Origin: Trichobilharzia szidati
Taxonomy: Eukaryota; Platyhelminthes; Trematoda; Strigeidida; Schistosomatidae
DNA: 64,000 bases
NCBI GenBank assembly: GCA_944472155.2
Contig: OX235277.1
Span: forward strand, 30,266,804-30,330,803
Direction: 5' to 3'
Made by a program: the position numbers and the translations under genes. This document shows, in pieces, positions 32,667-44,135 of this stretch (positions within the stretch are counted from its first letter, which is position 1; each line of letters begins with the position of its first letter). Below the pieces are notes generated by a model. It was given only the letters and a program-made list of their open reading frames with translations. It was not told where the DNA came from and made no database searches.

Positions 32667-33735
32667 AAATAGTATATTAGGCGATTACAGTTTCCATGAG
32701 GCAAAGAAGAAAGATTTCATTATGAATAGGAACACAATTAAATCCGGATAACTTATAATCCTAAACTTAAAAGTGGTCATTCACTGTGTGTGTGAAATAG
32801 ACTAAATAGTGATTACATACCAAGTTATTGTTCAAGTTAAAGAAGAAAAGTTAAAGTCCACCATAGTAAAAGGGACTGGATAAACGGCTTTTGTATACGC
32901 ATTTCAGGGCTTACCTTTTGCATAGTAGAGGACGAGAATCTATTGTGGACAGAATATGTAGTCAGAAACCTGTCAAACAACCTGGCCTTACCTTATATAT
33001 CACTTTGGAAGAATCTCCTATTGACGTGGAGTGATCTGTAATAATAGGGTGTTCAAGAGTTGAACTATTCGGACAACAAATTGTGTCCGAGACGTCATTA
33101 TTGAATAAATAATAGTGTTTCACTGTGTACGTGTGTGATATGTCCATTCAATAAAAGCAATGTGAAATTACACCCTCACTGCAACAGTGTCCAGGGTTTA
33201 CAAACATGCAAATCAATTACTACCATAAAGGCTACTCAGTCATATTTTTATTTGAAAATCATCACTGAGAGTCTATGTGTTCATTGAAATCTATCGATTT
33301 TGATGTCGATAACGTCATCGCTCAGGTTAGGTAGAGCGATAAATACTACAAGAACAAAAGGATGTAATCTCATTTTTGACGATATTGAACCACTTTATGC
33401 CAAAAAACGGAGATGTTTGATGACTAATCATGAAAACTGAGTGAAATCGAATGAACAAGTGAACAGGCTTCAAAACAAGTTGGTCTTGTCGTGCATAATT
33501 ACAGTTTTCATTTAGGAAGTGAACAAATGAAACGAATGAAAGACATTTTAATTGTAAGGGGCGAGACTTCTGTTCACTAGAAAATTCATAAAACATACTA
33601 GTCAATTACCGATAAGTATTCTTTAGGGAAAGCGGTTTATGTTTTTTTAGTTTGATGAGTAGTCTGAAGGCATTTGTACTCGCTAATATTAATTATTTCG
33701 TTATGTTCAATGATAATTTGTCGCTCTCAACCTGA
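32667..33735. other. No gene seen
   Basis: AT-rich, with short frames lacking recognisable content. Confidence 0.4.
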
Positions 33736-33739
33736 ATTT

Positions 33740-34260
33740 TGCACCAGGTAACGAAATATAGTGAAAGTTGTGATTAGGTTTTTAAACATGTTTTTGTATG
33801 CTTTGGTTATTTATGCATATAACTTAGTCCTTTCGGGGTGGATTGTTACCCCAGCACTGAGTATATTTATTTTATATATTCACACTCAGCTAAATTCTCA
33901 TGTCTCGATAATGAGTTTACTTTCGACCTGTGGTTTAACACGTGTATTTGAGTTCATAGGCATAACAAAGTCATTTGGAAGAGACATTGTTTTGTCTAAT
34001 TGGACAGGTTAAGTCCTTGAACCTACAGAGCTTGTCCCTGAGACTGTGGATTTGGGTTTAAATGTCACCCTAATTCCCGCTCCCTTAAGTATCCTACCTA
34101 GCCTTTCAGATATCCTTTTTTCATTTTGTAAAACTGTAGACACCCTAAATTCTCTCATATTTATCTTATTCTCAATAGTTCCACTACTATTTTTTCTGTT
34201 CTTTTGAGATTTCGTGATCTTATTTTTCTTTCTACTTCATTTCCTCATTTAACTTTTTCT
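33740..34260 (-). pseudogene. Possible PLE-type fragment, strongly decayed
   Basis: The minus strand, across stops, gives ISERLGRILKGAGIRVTFKPKS-like sequence. The GIRVTFKP phrase resembles the stretch found just before the Cys-rich and GIY-YIG domain in Neptune-type PLEs. No nuclease signature can be read after it. The assignment rests on one motif. Confidence 0.4.
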
Positions 34261-34785
34261 ATGTACTGATTACATTTTATTGCTCGGTTTGCCAGATTTT
34301 CAACTAAGTCTGCATTTATGGATAACGACTGAGGTGAACTGACTTTAGTCAAATGTTTAAAGCCATTATGTGATTAGTAGTTAAAGAGTATTGAATTAGG
34401 AAACTCCTCTTAAATTTCTCAGTGTTCATTTTAAGTTTGATGTGTTGTAAAGTTATCCTTTAATGGGCTTAATATTATATAAGATAATGAATGTGAACTC
34501 TTGAAGTGCTTTCTCCGAGTATTAAATAATGGATTGAAAGTTATACAGAGTTCAACTGTGGCAGAATAAATTAGCCAACTGCCTGAAATAACTTTCATGA
34601 TATAAAGAATCAATAAAACTACTGGACAGATGTTGTATCTTACTTTGGGACTCTTCAGTGGTACGTAACCGTGAGTCTGGTAGGGGTTTCATCAGGTGAC
34701 TAGTGACACAAACTGATTTTTGGTGGGGGAAAGATACTCGTCGATGACATTGGATGAGGGTGACGCCATATATCCCAATTCGGCA
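34261..34785. other. No gene seen
   Basis: No recognisable coding or repeat content. Confidence 0.4.
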
Positions 34786-34789
34786 GAAG

Positions 34790-34990
34790 TTGGAATTTAC
34801 AGTTAATTGGATTTCATCTCAGTGGATAAACTGACAGCGGACTCGTGTTGTGAATTGCGGGTCCAGTGTTCAGTCGCCGGTGGGGTCATGGGCGACCACT
34901 ATTGAAGAGGCTTAAACAAGGACGAAATGGCTGTGATTCTTCAGCTGATGCCACTTGGTTCTTTAACCTAAAACCAGCAAAATTTGTGCA
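34790..34990 (+). repeat. SINE copy with hammerhead-like tail
   Basis: The head 'ggatttcatctcagtggata' leads to a decayed B box near 34855, then 'accactattgaagaggc' and 'acaaggacgaaatggctg'. The last block keeps the GGACGAAA segment of the hammerhead core. Confidence 0.55.
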
Positions 34991-36839
34991 CACCAACACT
35001 TAAAAACTAACGAAACCCCACCTGTCAACAGTGATTTTTATAGATTAAATAAAACGGGGAAATGTTCATGGTTTTTTACCCAAAAATTACACGTGTATAA
35101 CTAATACACAAAAGGCTCAAGTTTAACCAGAAATAAAGTGCTTGTTTACATTGTCAAGGCAGTTTCTTAATAAAGACAGAAGGTGAATAAGTAGATGATA
35201 AGTTGAGTAGCTCAATGTGGCGACTTTAACTCAATTCGTACAAACAAATGATAAGTTAAATTACACTAGATCAAATGGGAGTAATTGTTAAAGCTAACGA
35301 TTATATATATCATAAATATATATATTATATCAAGTGAAAGACAGTGTAAAGACACCGAACTGCAGGCGCTGTCTCTTTATGAACATAAAAATTGGGTTTC
35401 AAGCGTTACCTTAACGTTTTTGGATGACCATGACCCTATTCCTTGTGATAGTCAGGTAGTACATCACATCAGAAATTCGTGAATTCTAACGCAAATCCTC
35501 TAATTTAATCTTAACTCTTGAAGGTTTGTGTTGAGGAAATCTCATGTTTTAAATATGACTTACATGTACGGTAGTATTCACGCGTTGAGTCTGCGAAAAA
35601 TGCGATTGGTCTCAGTGGCAGGTGTAGTAATAAACTAACCAATATACACCGCAGAACCACTATGAATCAATCAGCAGTGTTTTATCACTTTTGGAGAGTT
35701 CAATATGTTAGGTCTCTATGCTGATGAAAAGTCATGAACTAGAAGAAATCCTCTGTTCATTCACTCCATGGGTCTTCCTGTATCTTTAGGTTACATCGGT
35801 TCTTCGAAGAAATGTATTTCTCTGTTCTTTATTCTAGAAGATAAATACTTGTCAGGCAAAAACGACAGAATTGTTGCTTGAAAACCAGTTTCATTTTCAC
35901 ACGGTTAGCTATAATACACACTTGTTATGTGTGCATGTATGTGTAGGCTTTCGCTTCCCTGGCAACTGGATGTCTTTACCCTCTCTTTCATTTTATTACG
36001 TAATCTTTGTCTTTGACCATCTCTTCTTCGCTTCAATGTAATTCAGCTTGTCTCTTGTTTCTGTGACTTGACCTGAACTCAAATCATTGTTACTCAACTT
36101 ATTAGTTACTCATCATCTTACTCATCTATTTTCTTTATTAGTCAACTCCCTTGCACAAGCAGAGCTCTGTGTGCGAAAGAAACAAGTTCAGTCATTATTG
36201 CTAGCCTGACCTCCTGTAGAATCTATAAATTCATAAATTTCTAGGATGAAACAGCAGCTGTCCAGCACTCCCTGGTTTTCAATGGTTCTCTAACTGATAT
36301 CAATCCGTGATCAACTCGTAAAAATATATCTAACTCTTACAAACCAAACTATAGAAAATGAAATTATTGATTCGATTTTATTTAAAATAGTATTAACGTC
36401 GTCAATAACAATAATTCTTTAATTATTATTGAGATATAGTTGAAGAACTTAACGAAGTTATTCAAAATAATATTCTCTGTTCACCAATTAGTCTTTTAAA
36501 TTTTTAATGGGTATCTTTATTCAATTCAAAACTTTTTTGACAAAATTCTTTGGTTTATGCAGGCTGATGTAATGCATTTTGGACATCTAGGAAGGTTTCC
36601 ATTTTTCACTTCTAAGTAGATTGTTGGTCATTATTCATGTTAGGCTGTTAACACAATGATGAAGTAGTGCACGTACTCCTTTGAGTATACTCTGTTGTTT
36701 TTTCGTTATTCAGAGGCTTATTTGCACCCTTAAGACATATAATTCACCATTCAATGCAACAAATACTCCATCCATTTTAACGTTCATACCCATATGAACA
36801 CATGCTATAAAACAGTGTCCATAGTGTGGTATTTATTCA
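34991..36839. other. No gene seen; SINE tail and PLE terminus pieces
   Basis: 35990-36150 carries reversed PLE-terminal phrases ('ttattacgtaatctttgtc', 'cttattagttactcatcatc'). 36240-36330 is a SINE tail ('gatgaaacagcagctgtcc', 'cactccctggttttcaatgg', 'ttctctaactgatatc'). An AT-rich run at about 35303-35331 is a small microsatellite. The remainder is unassigned. Confidence 0.4.
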
Positions 36840-37510
36840 AATGATAGTTTAAAATTTCATACACTTATTCGCCCTTATGAATTTGAATAAAGCGCAATCA
36901 GCGGTCTGTATAGAATAAAGTCTTACGATCGTTTATTTCATCGTCTGCTTGTCGTCTCCCTACAGCTTGTGAAATTTGATATGATATCAGTTGACAGGAG
37001 ACTTCGGACTTAATGAACAGCTCCCAGAAATTACATTTATATAGCTTATACACAGAAAGTTCAAGTTGAAACAAAAAAAATAAAAGCTTGGATACAATGT
37101 GAAAGGAGTTGCGTAATGGAAATAAGTGGTGGATAAGATGATGAGTAACTGACAAGTTGAGTAATCTCTTACAGTTCACCACTATGTAATTTTAATCGTC
37201 TCTGGTTTCTATGATTTAGGCTAAACTGAGCACAACCCTGCTCAGCTTGTAAGTTACTCATCATCTCCAATCCTCTGTCTTTATTACAAAATTCCTTTCC
37301 CACCTATTTTTTTGTTTAAACTTGAACCTTCTGGGCATAAGTTGTATAGATATAATTTCTGAGCACTGTTTAAAAATTTTGTAGTCTGCTGTCAACTGAT
37401 ATCATCAAGTAACATTTACATGTTAAAATTGTTCTGTACATAAACTTTATGAATTTATTTAGGGTGTATAGAATTGTTGAGAAACCAACGAAATAAACTA
37501 TGGTACTATG
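36840..37510. repeat. Palindromic pair of PLE terminal repeats
   Basis: 36840-37190 is in the plus orientation ('gaatttgaataaagcgcaat', 'cagttgacaggagactt', 'ggagttgcgtaatgg', 'gatgatgagtaactgac'). 37200-37510 is the reverse ('taagttactcatcatctcc', 'cttgaaccttctgggcat', 'tctgagcactgttt', 'tcaactgatatcatc', 'aaccaacgaaataaact'). Together they form a diverged palindrome with no coding region between. Confidence 0.65.
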
Positions 37511-37756
37511 GAATTCTTTACAATCCGGTGTTCTTCCTTTATCCAAAATAATGGTATTAGGCTGTTCAAACATCGATAAGCGGAACTGAATTCGAATCCG
37601 CGACCCAATGATTTGGCATTTAAAAGAAAACAGTTTTTGCTAAAATCCCACGTTATTACTGTTGAGATGAATTCACTTCTTGACGAAGTATACTCTTAAG
37701 TATCAATATATTAACTGTGTCTCTGTTATTATTATGTTCATTATTTAGTTTCCGAA

Positions 37757-38096
37757 ATGACTACTATATATAATAATAATATGATAAACGAAATATATTC
37801 TACTGAGAAAATGAATAAACAGTATCCCTGCAGAAATACTCAAAATGATTTTACAGTGAAAACGGATTCTAAAGCCAGTTCTTCGACGAAACAATCAGTT
37901 GAGTTAGGAAAATTGTATACTATTCAAAGTCAACCACAACAACAGAATGATCAACATCAGGAACATCAATACCAAGAATTGATGTCTTTAATGTCCTACC
38001 GTAATAATATTGCTCAACTAGCTAACAGTTATGAACAAATCATTAAAACGTACAGAAAAATAGAGCTCGAAGCAATGGCCTACAAAGTTTCAGCAG
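37757..38096 (+). CDS. Candidate first coding exon of the CPEB gene
   Basis: An ATG at 37757 opens 113 codons of Asn/Gln/Ser-rich sequence (MTTIYNNNMINE, SQPQQQNDQHQEHQ, then YRKIELEAMAYK). It ends at a textbook donor, 'gcag|gtatgg', at 38096/38097 in phase 1. N-terminal halves of CPEB proteins are poorly conserved and low in complexity, so composition fits but does not prove it. The donor phase matches a possible acceptor at 40600 ('aaaaag|tagag'), giving an unbroken reading into the next candidate exon. It lies outside the duplicated arms. It could instead belong to another gene. Confidence 0.45.
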
Positions 38097-39342
38097 GTAT
38101 GGTCGATTCTTAATCAACTTTTACGTTGTTGATAATTTCTGTTAATTTTTTTTGATGGATGATTGAAGAATAAATTAAAATCTGAGTCACAGTGAGATTT
38201 GAATCAGAGGTCTCTCAATTATCGATCTACCAAGCTACTTAGGAGTTGATTTATCAATGATGACTGCTAACTTGGTCAATCCTATCTAACTGCAACCACC
38301 TTAGGCGAGGTTTATCCATCAGTTGAATGAACGGCATGTTACTGTCCGCCTGTCATTACATGAACAGCCCAGTTAGGTTTCTTCAGAGCAGTAGTCTGTC
38401 TTGTCATCCTGATGCCAGCCGGCTTTCACATCACAATTTTCGCCACCACCTTTAGTTGAAACGATGCTGCTATTGATATTGATATTGTTGGCTGCTTCTT
38501 GTTGTCTCTAACACTTCTATGTTCACATGAAGTCCTGTTTTCGCCGCTTCTTGTGAAAACTTGCTAGTTTCCGCCTGACAGTTCCGCATAATGCACTGAC
38601 TTCATATGGTCTTCATACACTTCTTGTGGCTTAAGTCATCTCTGAAACCTGGTTATCTCAACCACATTTTTCGAGTGTAAGGATATGAGTTGATAATAAA
38701 TCTGAGTCATCCGTAATGAATCGGTACTACACATAATATTGATTTAGAGATATAGACAGTATGAGAGTACAAGGCATCTAGAATTGAAGGGTATTCACCC
38801 ACTAACGCTTCTGTGATGTACTATCCATCTGTTTCCTAAATAGAAAGTGGTGAAACTCTTGTACGAAGAATAAGATGTCTTGAACTGTTGTTATAAATCT
38901 TATGAAGGAGAAATTAAATAGATTTGTCATGAGTGTCATCAGTTTACGAATTCAATGAAAACTGAAAGGAAGTAGGACTTGGTATATTGACTTTCTGTCT
39001 GATGTCTGTGGCTACAAAGTTTCATGAAAAGGTCTCCAATTCAGATGAAACTGATACAGACATATACACAGATGTTAATGATTAACTTATGCACTTGATA
39101 TTCAGCCAAGTGAGGGCGAAGATTGGAATTCTGATCAACTTATCAAGTATTGACAATCGGTTTTACTAATGAATAGCATCCATTGCAATTCAACAAACGG
39201 GGAGCGTGTACTGACATATGAATATTATTAACCAACGATATTGTTTTGTCTCTGATGTCTAGCCTAGAAACTCAGGTAGCTTATTGCATCTCCGGCACGT
39301 CGGCCACATGTATTTACATGCATAGTGAGAGTGTTCCCAGTG
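38097..39342. other. Intron-like, no gene seen
   Basis: No recognisable repeats apart from a B-box-like 'gagatttgaatcagaggtc' near 38190. No coding signal. Confidence 0.35.
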
Positions 39343-39491
39343 AAACTCGAAGTCTCCATCCATCGTTTCAAATGGAAAAGACTCATCTACTTGGCTAGTG
39401 ACTGTTATCATTTATTGAAGCAGGTACTTGGTACACCATGAGTACCAAGAAATGCCTCACATAAAGTCCAATAATTTGTGCAAAGGATGGG

Positions 39492-39672
39492 ATACTGGCA
39501 GGACGCCTAGAGAAGAGCTTATGGTTATCTTAAGGAGCTGTCCACCTGCTTGGACCCTAACATGAAGTCTGATCCACCGGGAAATGGAGCAGAGTCAGGA
39601 AATACTGGCGACCGATATAAGTTCATAAAACAGTTAGTCCATTCGGATTCCGAATTCTACCTGCACTGTAGG
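39492..39672 (-). repeat. Decayed SR2-like 5' leader fragment (arm B copy)
   Basis: Aligned by eye with 32310-32500: 'aggacgcctagagaag', 'gaagtctgatccaccgg', 'gagcagagtcagg', 'taagttcataaaacag'. No coding part remains. Confidence 0.5.
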
Positions 39673-40286
39673 TTTTAAATCAGGGATGTTCAGCTGGCAT
39701 TTCCACTAATCCTGTTGTAATCTCCAGATATTTGCATTCACACTTTCACTTTTGCGAGGAACATCTCTGCCGCGTGGAGGCAGTGTATGGGACTAACCTG
39801 AATGAGGGAGACCATTAATGCCAGACTACATGGAAGTATTTAGAGATGAAGACTGGATTCTAGTCATCTAAGACTGTACCAAGTCATATATGAGAGCACT
39901 GAACTACATCAGCCTACTCTTATGCAAAGAATCTTACTTAAATTTATCAAAATGTTTACAAGATGTATATACTTATTTGTCATAACTGCAATGCGCTAAA
40001 CACTCTGAACTAGAACATTCATAATATATTTATTCTATATGCACAGTGCATTCATCTTTTGAACTCTCATTCTGGATATTTGCTTTTATTTGTTCCTTAA
40101 TCTTATGAGATAGTAAATGTAGAGTTAAGGTGAATCATCATTAAATGATATAGAGTTGTGAGTCATTAGTCTAGGTAGGTTCACTCGATTTGTAACCACT
40201 GGATGACGGTTGTGAACTATTTCCCACCCACTTAACAAAGTGTTCTGCAGCTAGACAATACTATTTCCAACTGTACAGGTGATTAA

Positions 40287-40515
40287 TATGGCAATAGAAG
40301 TGGTCAGGAAAGAACTTATTTCTGATCTAGAACTTGGATTTGAAATCAGTGTACCACTTGAAGACACCATGTTAGCAATGCAGCTATGTAGGAGTTATAC
40401 GGTATTTAAATCACAAGGAAAAATTTCCAAGGAAACTGAATGAATTACTACGGGGTCGTCAGTATCCCCCACAGTGGGGAAACTTAGCATCTGAAATATT
40501 CAACCCCACTCCAAA
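40287..40515 (+). other. Two overlapping open frames, possible exon (unresolved)
   Basis: After a good acceptor ('tatttccaactgtacag') the frame reads VINMAIEVVRKELISDLELG and closes at 40441. From 40370 a second frame reads RKLNELLRGRQYPPQWGNLA and runs to a donor at 'ccaaa|gtaagg'. Both look more coding-like than the surroundings. A one-base shift near the A-run at 40420 would join them. It may be an old exon, a pseudogene insertion, or chance. The copy in arm A has the same structure. Confidence 0.35.
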
Positions 40516-40596
40516 GTAAGGTGAGGGTATGTAGATAATACATTCAGAGTATTAAAAACACAGGATATAAATTGATTCTTTCAACGTATCAACTAA

Positions 40597-40838
40597 AAAG
40601 TAGAGACAACTCCCTTCAGTTATGAACTATTTAGTCAGAAAGGGGATCTTCCGAATTTAAACTGTAGCATGGAAAGGAAAGAAGATGGGAATTTAAACGC
40701 TAGTATTCACAGAAAACCTACACAGCTGAACCCATATTTGGATTTCAGTCCATCTCATCCTATGTCAGTAAAAATGGGATTGATGAAAGGTTTAAGTAAT
40801 GTGGCAAAACAGCTCAATAGTATCAAGACAAATCTAAG
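40597..40838 (+). CDS. Candidate CPEB linker exon
   Basis: This open stretch reads TTPFSYELFSQKGDLPNLNC, KPTQLNPYLDFSPSHPMSVK and MGLMKGLSNVAKQLN, and ends at a donor 'ctaag|gtaggg'. The true acceptor is uncertain: 'aaaaag|tagag' at 40600 is phase-compatible with the exon at 37757-38096. The exon end is in phase 2, and the acceptor of the following RRM1 exon that fits this phase is not certain. No known domain is seen; position and coding look place it in the variable N-terminal half of the protein. Confidence 0.55.
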
Positions 40839-41111
40839 GTAGGGAGTAAGACATAAGAAAAGCCTTGATACTCCGCAATTACTCTGAGAAATTAATCAGG
40901 GAGTATGCGGAAAATTGCAAAAATAGAATCAATAATAAGAATAATATGCATAACAATTAGGGAATTTAAATCAGCAGTAGTACTGCCATACACAAAATGA
41001 ATTACTGAAATCTTACGTAGAATTCTCGATAATGTATGAATAAAAGTGGTATTGAAACCCAAAAAATTACATAGAAACAAGCAGTGTTGGTTAAAAAATG
41101 CTTTGGAGCCC

Positions 41112-41612
41112 ATTAAACGAAATAATTTGTTTACTAATACCCTGCAATGGTTGTGAAGTCAAATACACACATGAGAGGAGTGGACCAGTCCAATTAGGTT
41201 AGCGGAGCATATAAGACTAACAGAATCCTAACTAGTTGACAATAATGATGTAAGAAACCTAGAAAATAGCCCAGCAATAGCACTACATGCAGTTATAGGC
41301 ACATACACAGCCGTACAATAGGATAAGAAAAGATAGCGAGCTTAAAATCTAATATAACACGGTGGAGGGGAGAACAGATTGATAGCAGAAACTTTGCTTG
41401 TCGAATCAACTGACAATACGTGCAACAGAAATGATTCAATACCTGTCCAACAGGACATCTGGAAAATTCTACTTCCCTGAGATGAGTGGGAAGGAATGAA
41501 GAAAATCATAAAACTCAAGTTTCGAAGTTGTGCAATTATAAGTGATATGACTGTCGACGATAAATTGTGTTTAAAGCTTTGTCGTCTGGTAAGTAATACT
41601 GTCTAACTGTGT
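41112..41612 (+). repeat. Dispersed repeat copy upstream of the RRM1 exon
   Basis: Shares ordered phrases with 48600-49040 in the same orientation ('taagaaacctagaaaatagc', 'gcactacatgcagtt', 'ggtggagggg', 'tcgaatcaactgacaatacg', 'gcaacagaa') and with 55125-55260 reversed. A short run (41484-41588) happens to be open and ends at 'ctg|gtaagt', but recurrence elsewhere argues for repeat and not exon. Confidence 0.55.
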
Positions 41613-41701
41613 GATCAATATACCATCTACATTACTCTTTTTTAACGCACCATGTGTTTCTCTACTGAATCTTTTCCCCCCTATCCTCTGTTTTTGTCAA
41701 G

Positions 41702-42160
41702 CTTGTCAACCACCTAAGAGTGTAGAAAAGTTGAACTCAACCAATTCATGTACCCAGGTCATCAATCGAACTGCATCAAATATTGCAATATCAAACTGTC
41801 AGCACAACAGAGAATCATCTACGGCCTCTTCTGTAAATCAACCAATAATATATCAGTTGAATATGTCAAAATATCTTGAATTACATCAATTCCCTTGCCA
41901 ATCGTCATCATCATTATCCTCTTGTCACCCTGCAAATATGCACTGTTTCACGCCTTTACCAGTGAACAGATTATCACGTAAAGTATTCATAGGTGGTATT
42001 CCAATGTTAGAGAATAACGTAACAACAATGACAAGAGATCAGCTTTACAAAGCATTGTTTATATTCGGTCAAGTTAATATAATCTGGCCAAAAAGAACAT
42101 TTGTAATACCATATAGTCAAAAGTATCATGAAACATCTATGAAAAACTGTTGGAAACGAG
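41702..42160 (+). CDS. CPEB exon: linker and first half of RRM1
   Basis: CPEB proteins bind the cytoplasmic polyadenylation element in mRNA 3' ends and control poly(A) length and translation. This exon carries a Ser/Asn-rich linker and then SRKVFIGGIP, the RNP2 motif of RRM1 as in CPEB1-type proteins, and FGQVNIIWP, matching the conserved 'FG.l.v.WP' block. It ends at 'cgag|gtaatt' in phase 1, which joins correctly to the next exon. A long pyrimidine tract before 'tgtcaag' supports an acceptor at 41701, but 'aag' at 41717 or 'cccag' at 41757 would also keep the frame. An exact copy lies at 6992-7450. Confidence 0.82.
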
Positions 42161-43924
42161 GTAATTAATGCAATTTTAGCTATTTATATACGACTTTACA
42201 TATATGTGTGTGATATTAGCTAGTAGCGAAATTTGAAAAGGTATATTTCATTTTCGCATAATACTGATTAGCTATATAGAAGTGATCGTAAGACTGGTTA
42301 ACGGCCGTTTCCCTCGTTTAGAACCACTTTCGTCAGTAGCCTACTCGGTTTGACTCTGATCACAGAGATGAAGCACTTCAAACCATCCGAATTTTGGCCA
42401 GTCACATGGGCGAAATAATAATGCACACAATCAGATCCACTATTTGGCAAATAACACAATTTAAGGACGAAGATCACCACACTTTCTTCTGGAAACTGAA
42501 ATAAATGAGATCACCAAAATATGCGATGTGCTTGATACCATAAACGGCAATTAAGAAGGCAGAAAAAATTTCACTAAGGTACAGATTACTGACCAATATG
42601 AATAATTGGAAACCACTCATGTCAAATAGTAGTAGTATCACCAGCCTGCCCACGAAGCTATTCAGAATTCAGGTGTTTGAACTGATTTGGCTGTCTTAGC
42701 TGAAACAAAGCCACGTACACCGCTGATAAGCTGGCATCCAGAAGAGTTTCTAGATCACTTCAACATAGCTGGCAAAGACAACTGCTCAATACGATTGGTA
42801 TTCAACTACTCATACTAATCAACCAGTTAGTAATATATAGCATCATGCATTGATTCTGGCTTTCTTGATTACCATTAATTGCATCAAGTAAATCACATAC
42901 TGTGATGTGAATGCTTTTGCTTTTCAAAGTTACCTGTGGTACTTTCGCACTTCGGTTAGTGTAATTTACAAATGATGGATTTGATTTTATGTGTAAGTTA
43001 ATTACATATTTTCGTATATAGAAGTTACACACCTACGTCTTATGACGCATGCAAAGACCTAAACGTTTATATTCAACTTATATCCTAAGGTGTAGCCAAT
43101 AAATGGACGAATGTCTAGTATTAATCTTCAAGTATTGGTTTTGTAGGGATTTTGTTTGATTGGATGGAGTATTAAACAATCACATATATTCGTGACACAT
43201 AAATCACGGGAAAATCCTATGCCTGTTATTACGGGTTAACACAACTCACGATGGTGAATCTGACTTGTAAAGAGAGTGTAAACTGACATTTCTCATTCGT
43301 GCAGTCACAAATTCAACTTATATATCCCAAATGTCAAAGTTCCTGCAGAATTCGAGACAGTGGCTACCCACTAATTATCGACCAAACTGCCAATTCACTG
43401 GGATCACCACAGATGATATCCAGCTGTCATTTTATTTCATCTTTCATTCTTTACCTATTATTATGTTAACATTCTACCAGCCTAAGGCTAACTCAGAAAT
43501 TCACTACAAAACCATTTCACATTTAATGTGTTTAAACATGAAAACTACTGAAAAACCAGAGAGTACAGAACGGCTGTTTCTTCCTAGCTGGGGAACTTTC
43601 ATCAGTACTCTCCCACCAGCATTCGAAACCAAGATCTTCCGGTCACAAAGCGAGCTTGCAGGACATTCATCCACTGGGACCTGACCCAGTGACAGATGAA
43701 TTCAAAATTCCGTTGATTCACGATATATAGCGGGGCTTTCGGCCAATAACCTACCATACTTGGTGGGTCCTACCGGTCAGAGCCTGTCATTTGGATTCCA
43801 GATAACTTCCTGGTTTTCCAGTGGACCTCTGCTTGATGTAAGCCGGTGATCAAAAGTGTAGGCAATCAGATTCCTGCAGATCAACGCTTAATAACTCATT
43901 GTTGTTTCACATGTTTTGTATTAG
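42161..43924. other. CPEB intron with SINE pair
   Basis: The intron holds the mirror of the SINE pair (43512-43852) and otherwise nothing recognisable. An antisense open frame at 42802-43032 is not called. Confidence 0.55.
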
Positions 43925-44135
43925 GCCATTGTTATGCCGTATTTAATGATCCAAGAAGCGTAACTCAATTACTGTCAGCTTGTTATCAACGTACTAAAGG
44001 CTACTACATTGACCTTTCAAGAGTTTCTCCCGGTTTGAAAAATGCAAGATTAGATTCCCTTCAAATAATTCCTTGGGATACACAAGGTTCGGTTTATGAA
44101 TCCCCAAGAAATAATTTTGATAGTCTTTATAACGA
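43925..44135 (+). CDS. CPEB exon: second half of RRM1
   Basis: The acceptor 'ttttgtattag' at 43924 joins codon G|GC, giving KRGHCYAVFND, the RNP1 region of RRM1 (KGYVYLVF in CPEB1). The exon continues with SVTQLLSACYQRTKGYYIDL and LDSLQIIPWD, the conserved inter-RRM block. The donor 'aacga|gtaagt' at 44135 is in phase 2, which fits the next exon at 47045. The match to the CPEB family is clear over the whole exon. An exact copy exists at 5017-5227. Confidence 0.88.

Noticed and set aside
33761..34012. Membrane-protein-like 83-codon plus frame
   Set aside because: The hydrophobic content is probably the antisense of a decayed PLE-type fragment (GIRVTFKP on the minus strand).
43331..43684. 117-codon plus frame between the RRM1 exons
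   Set aside because: Half of it is antisense SINE sequence and the remainder is intron; no domain is recognised.
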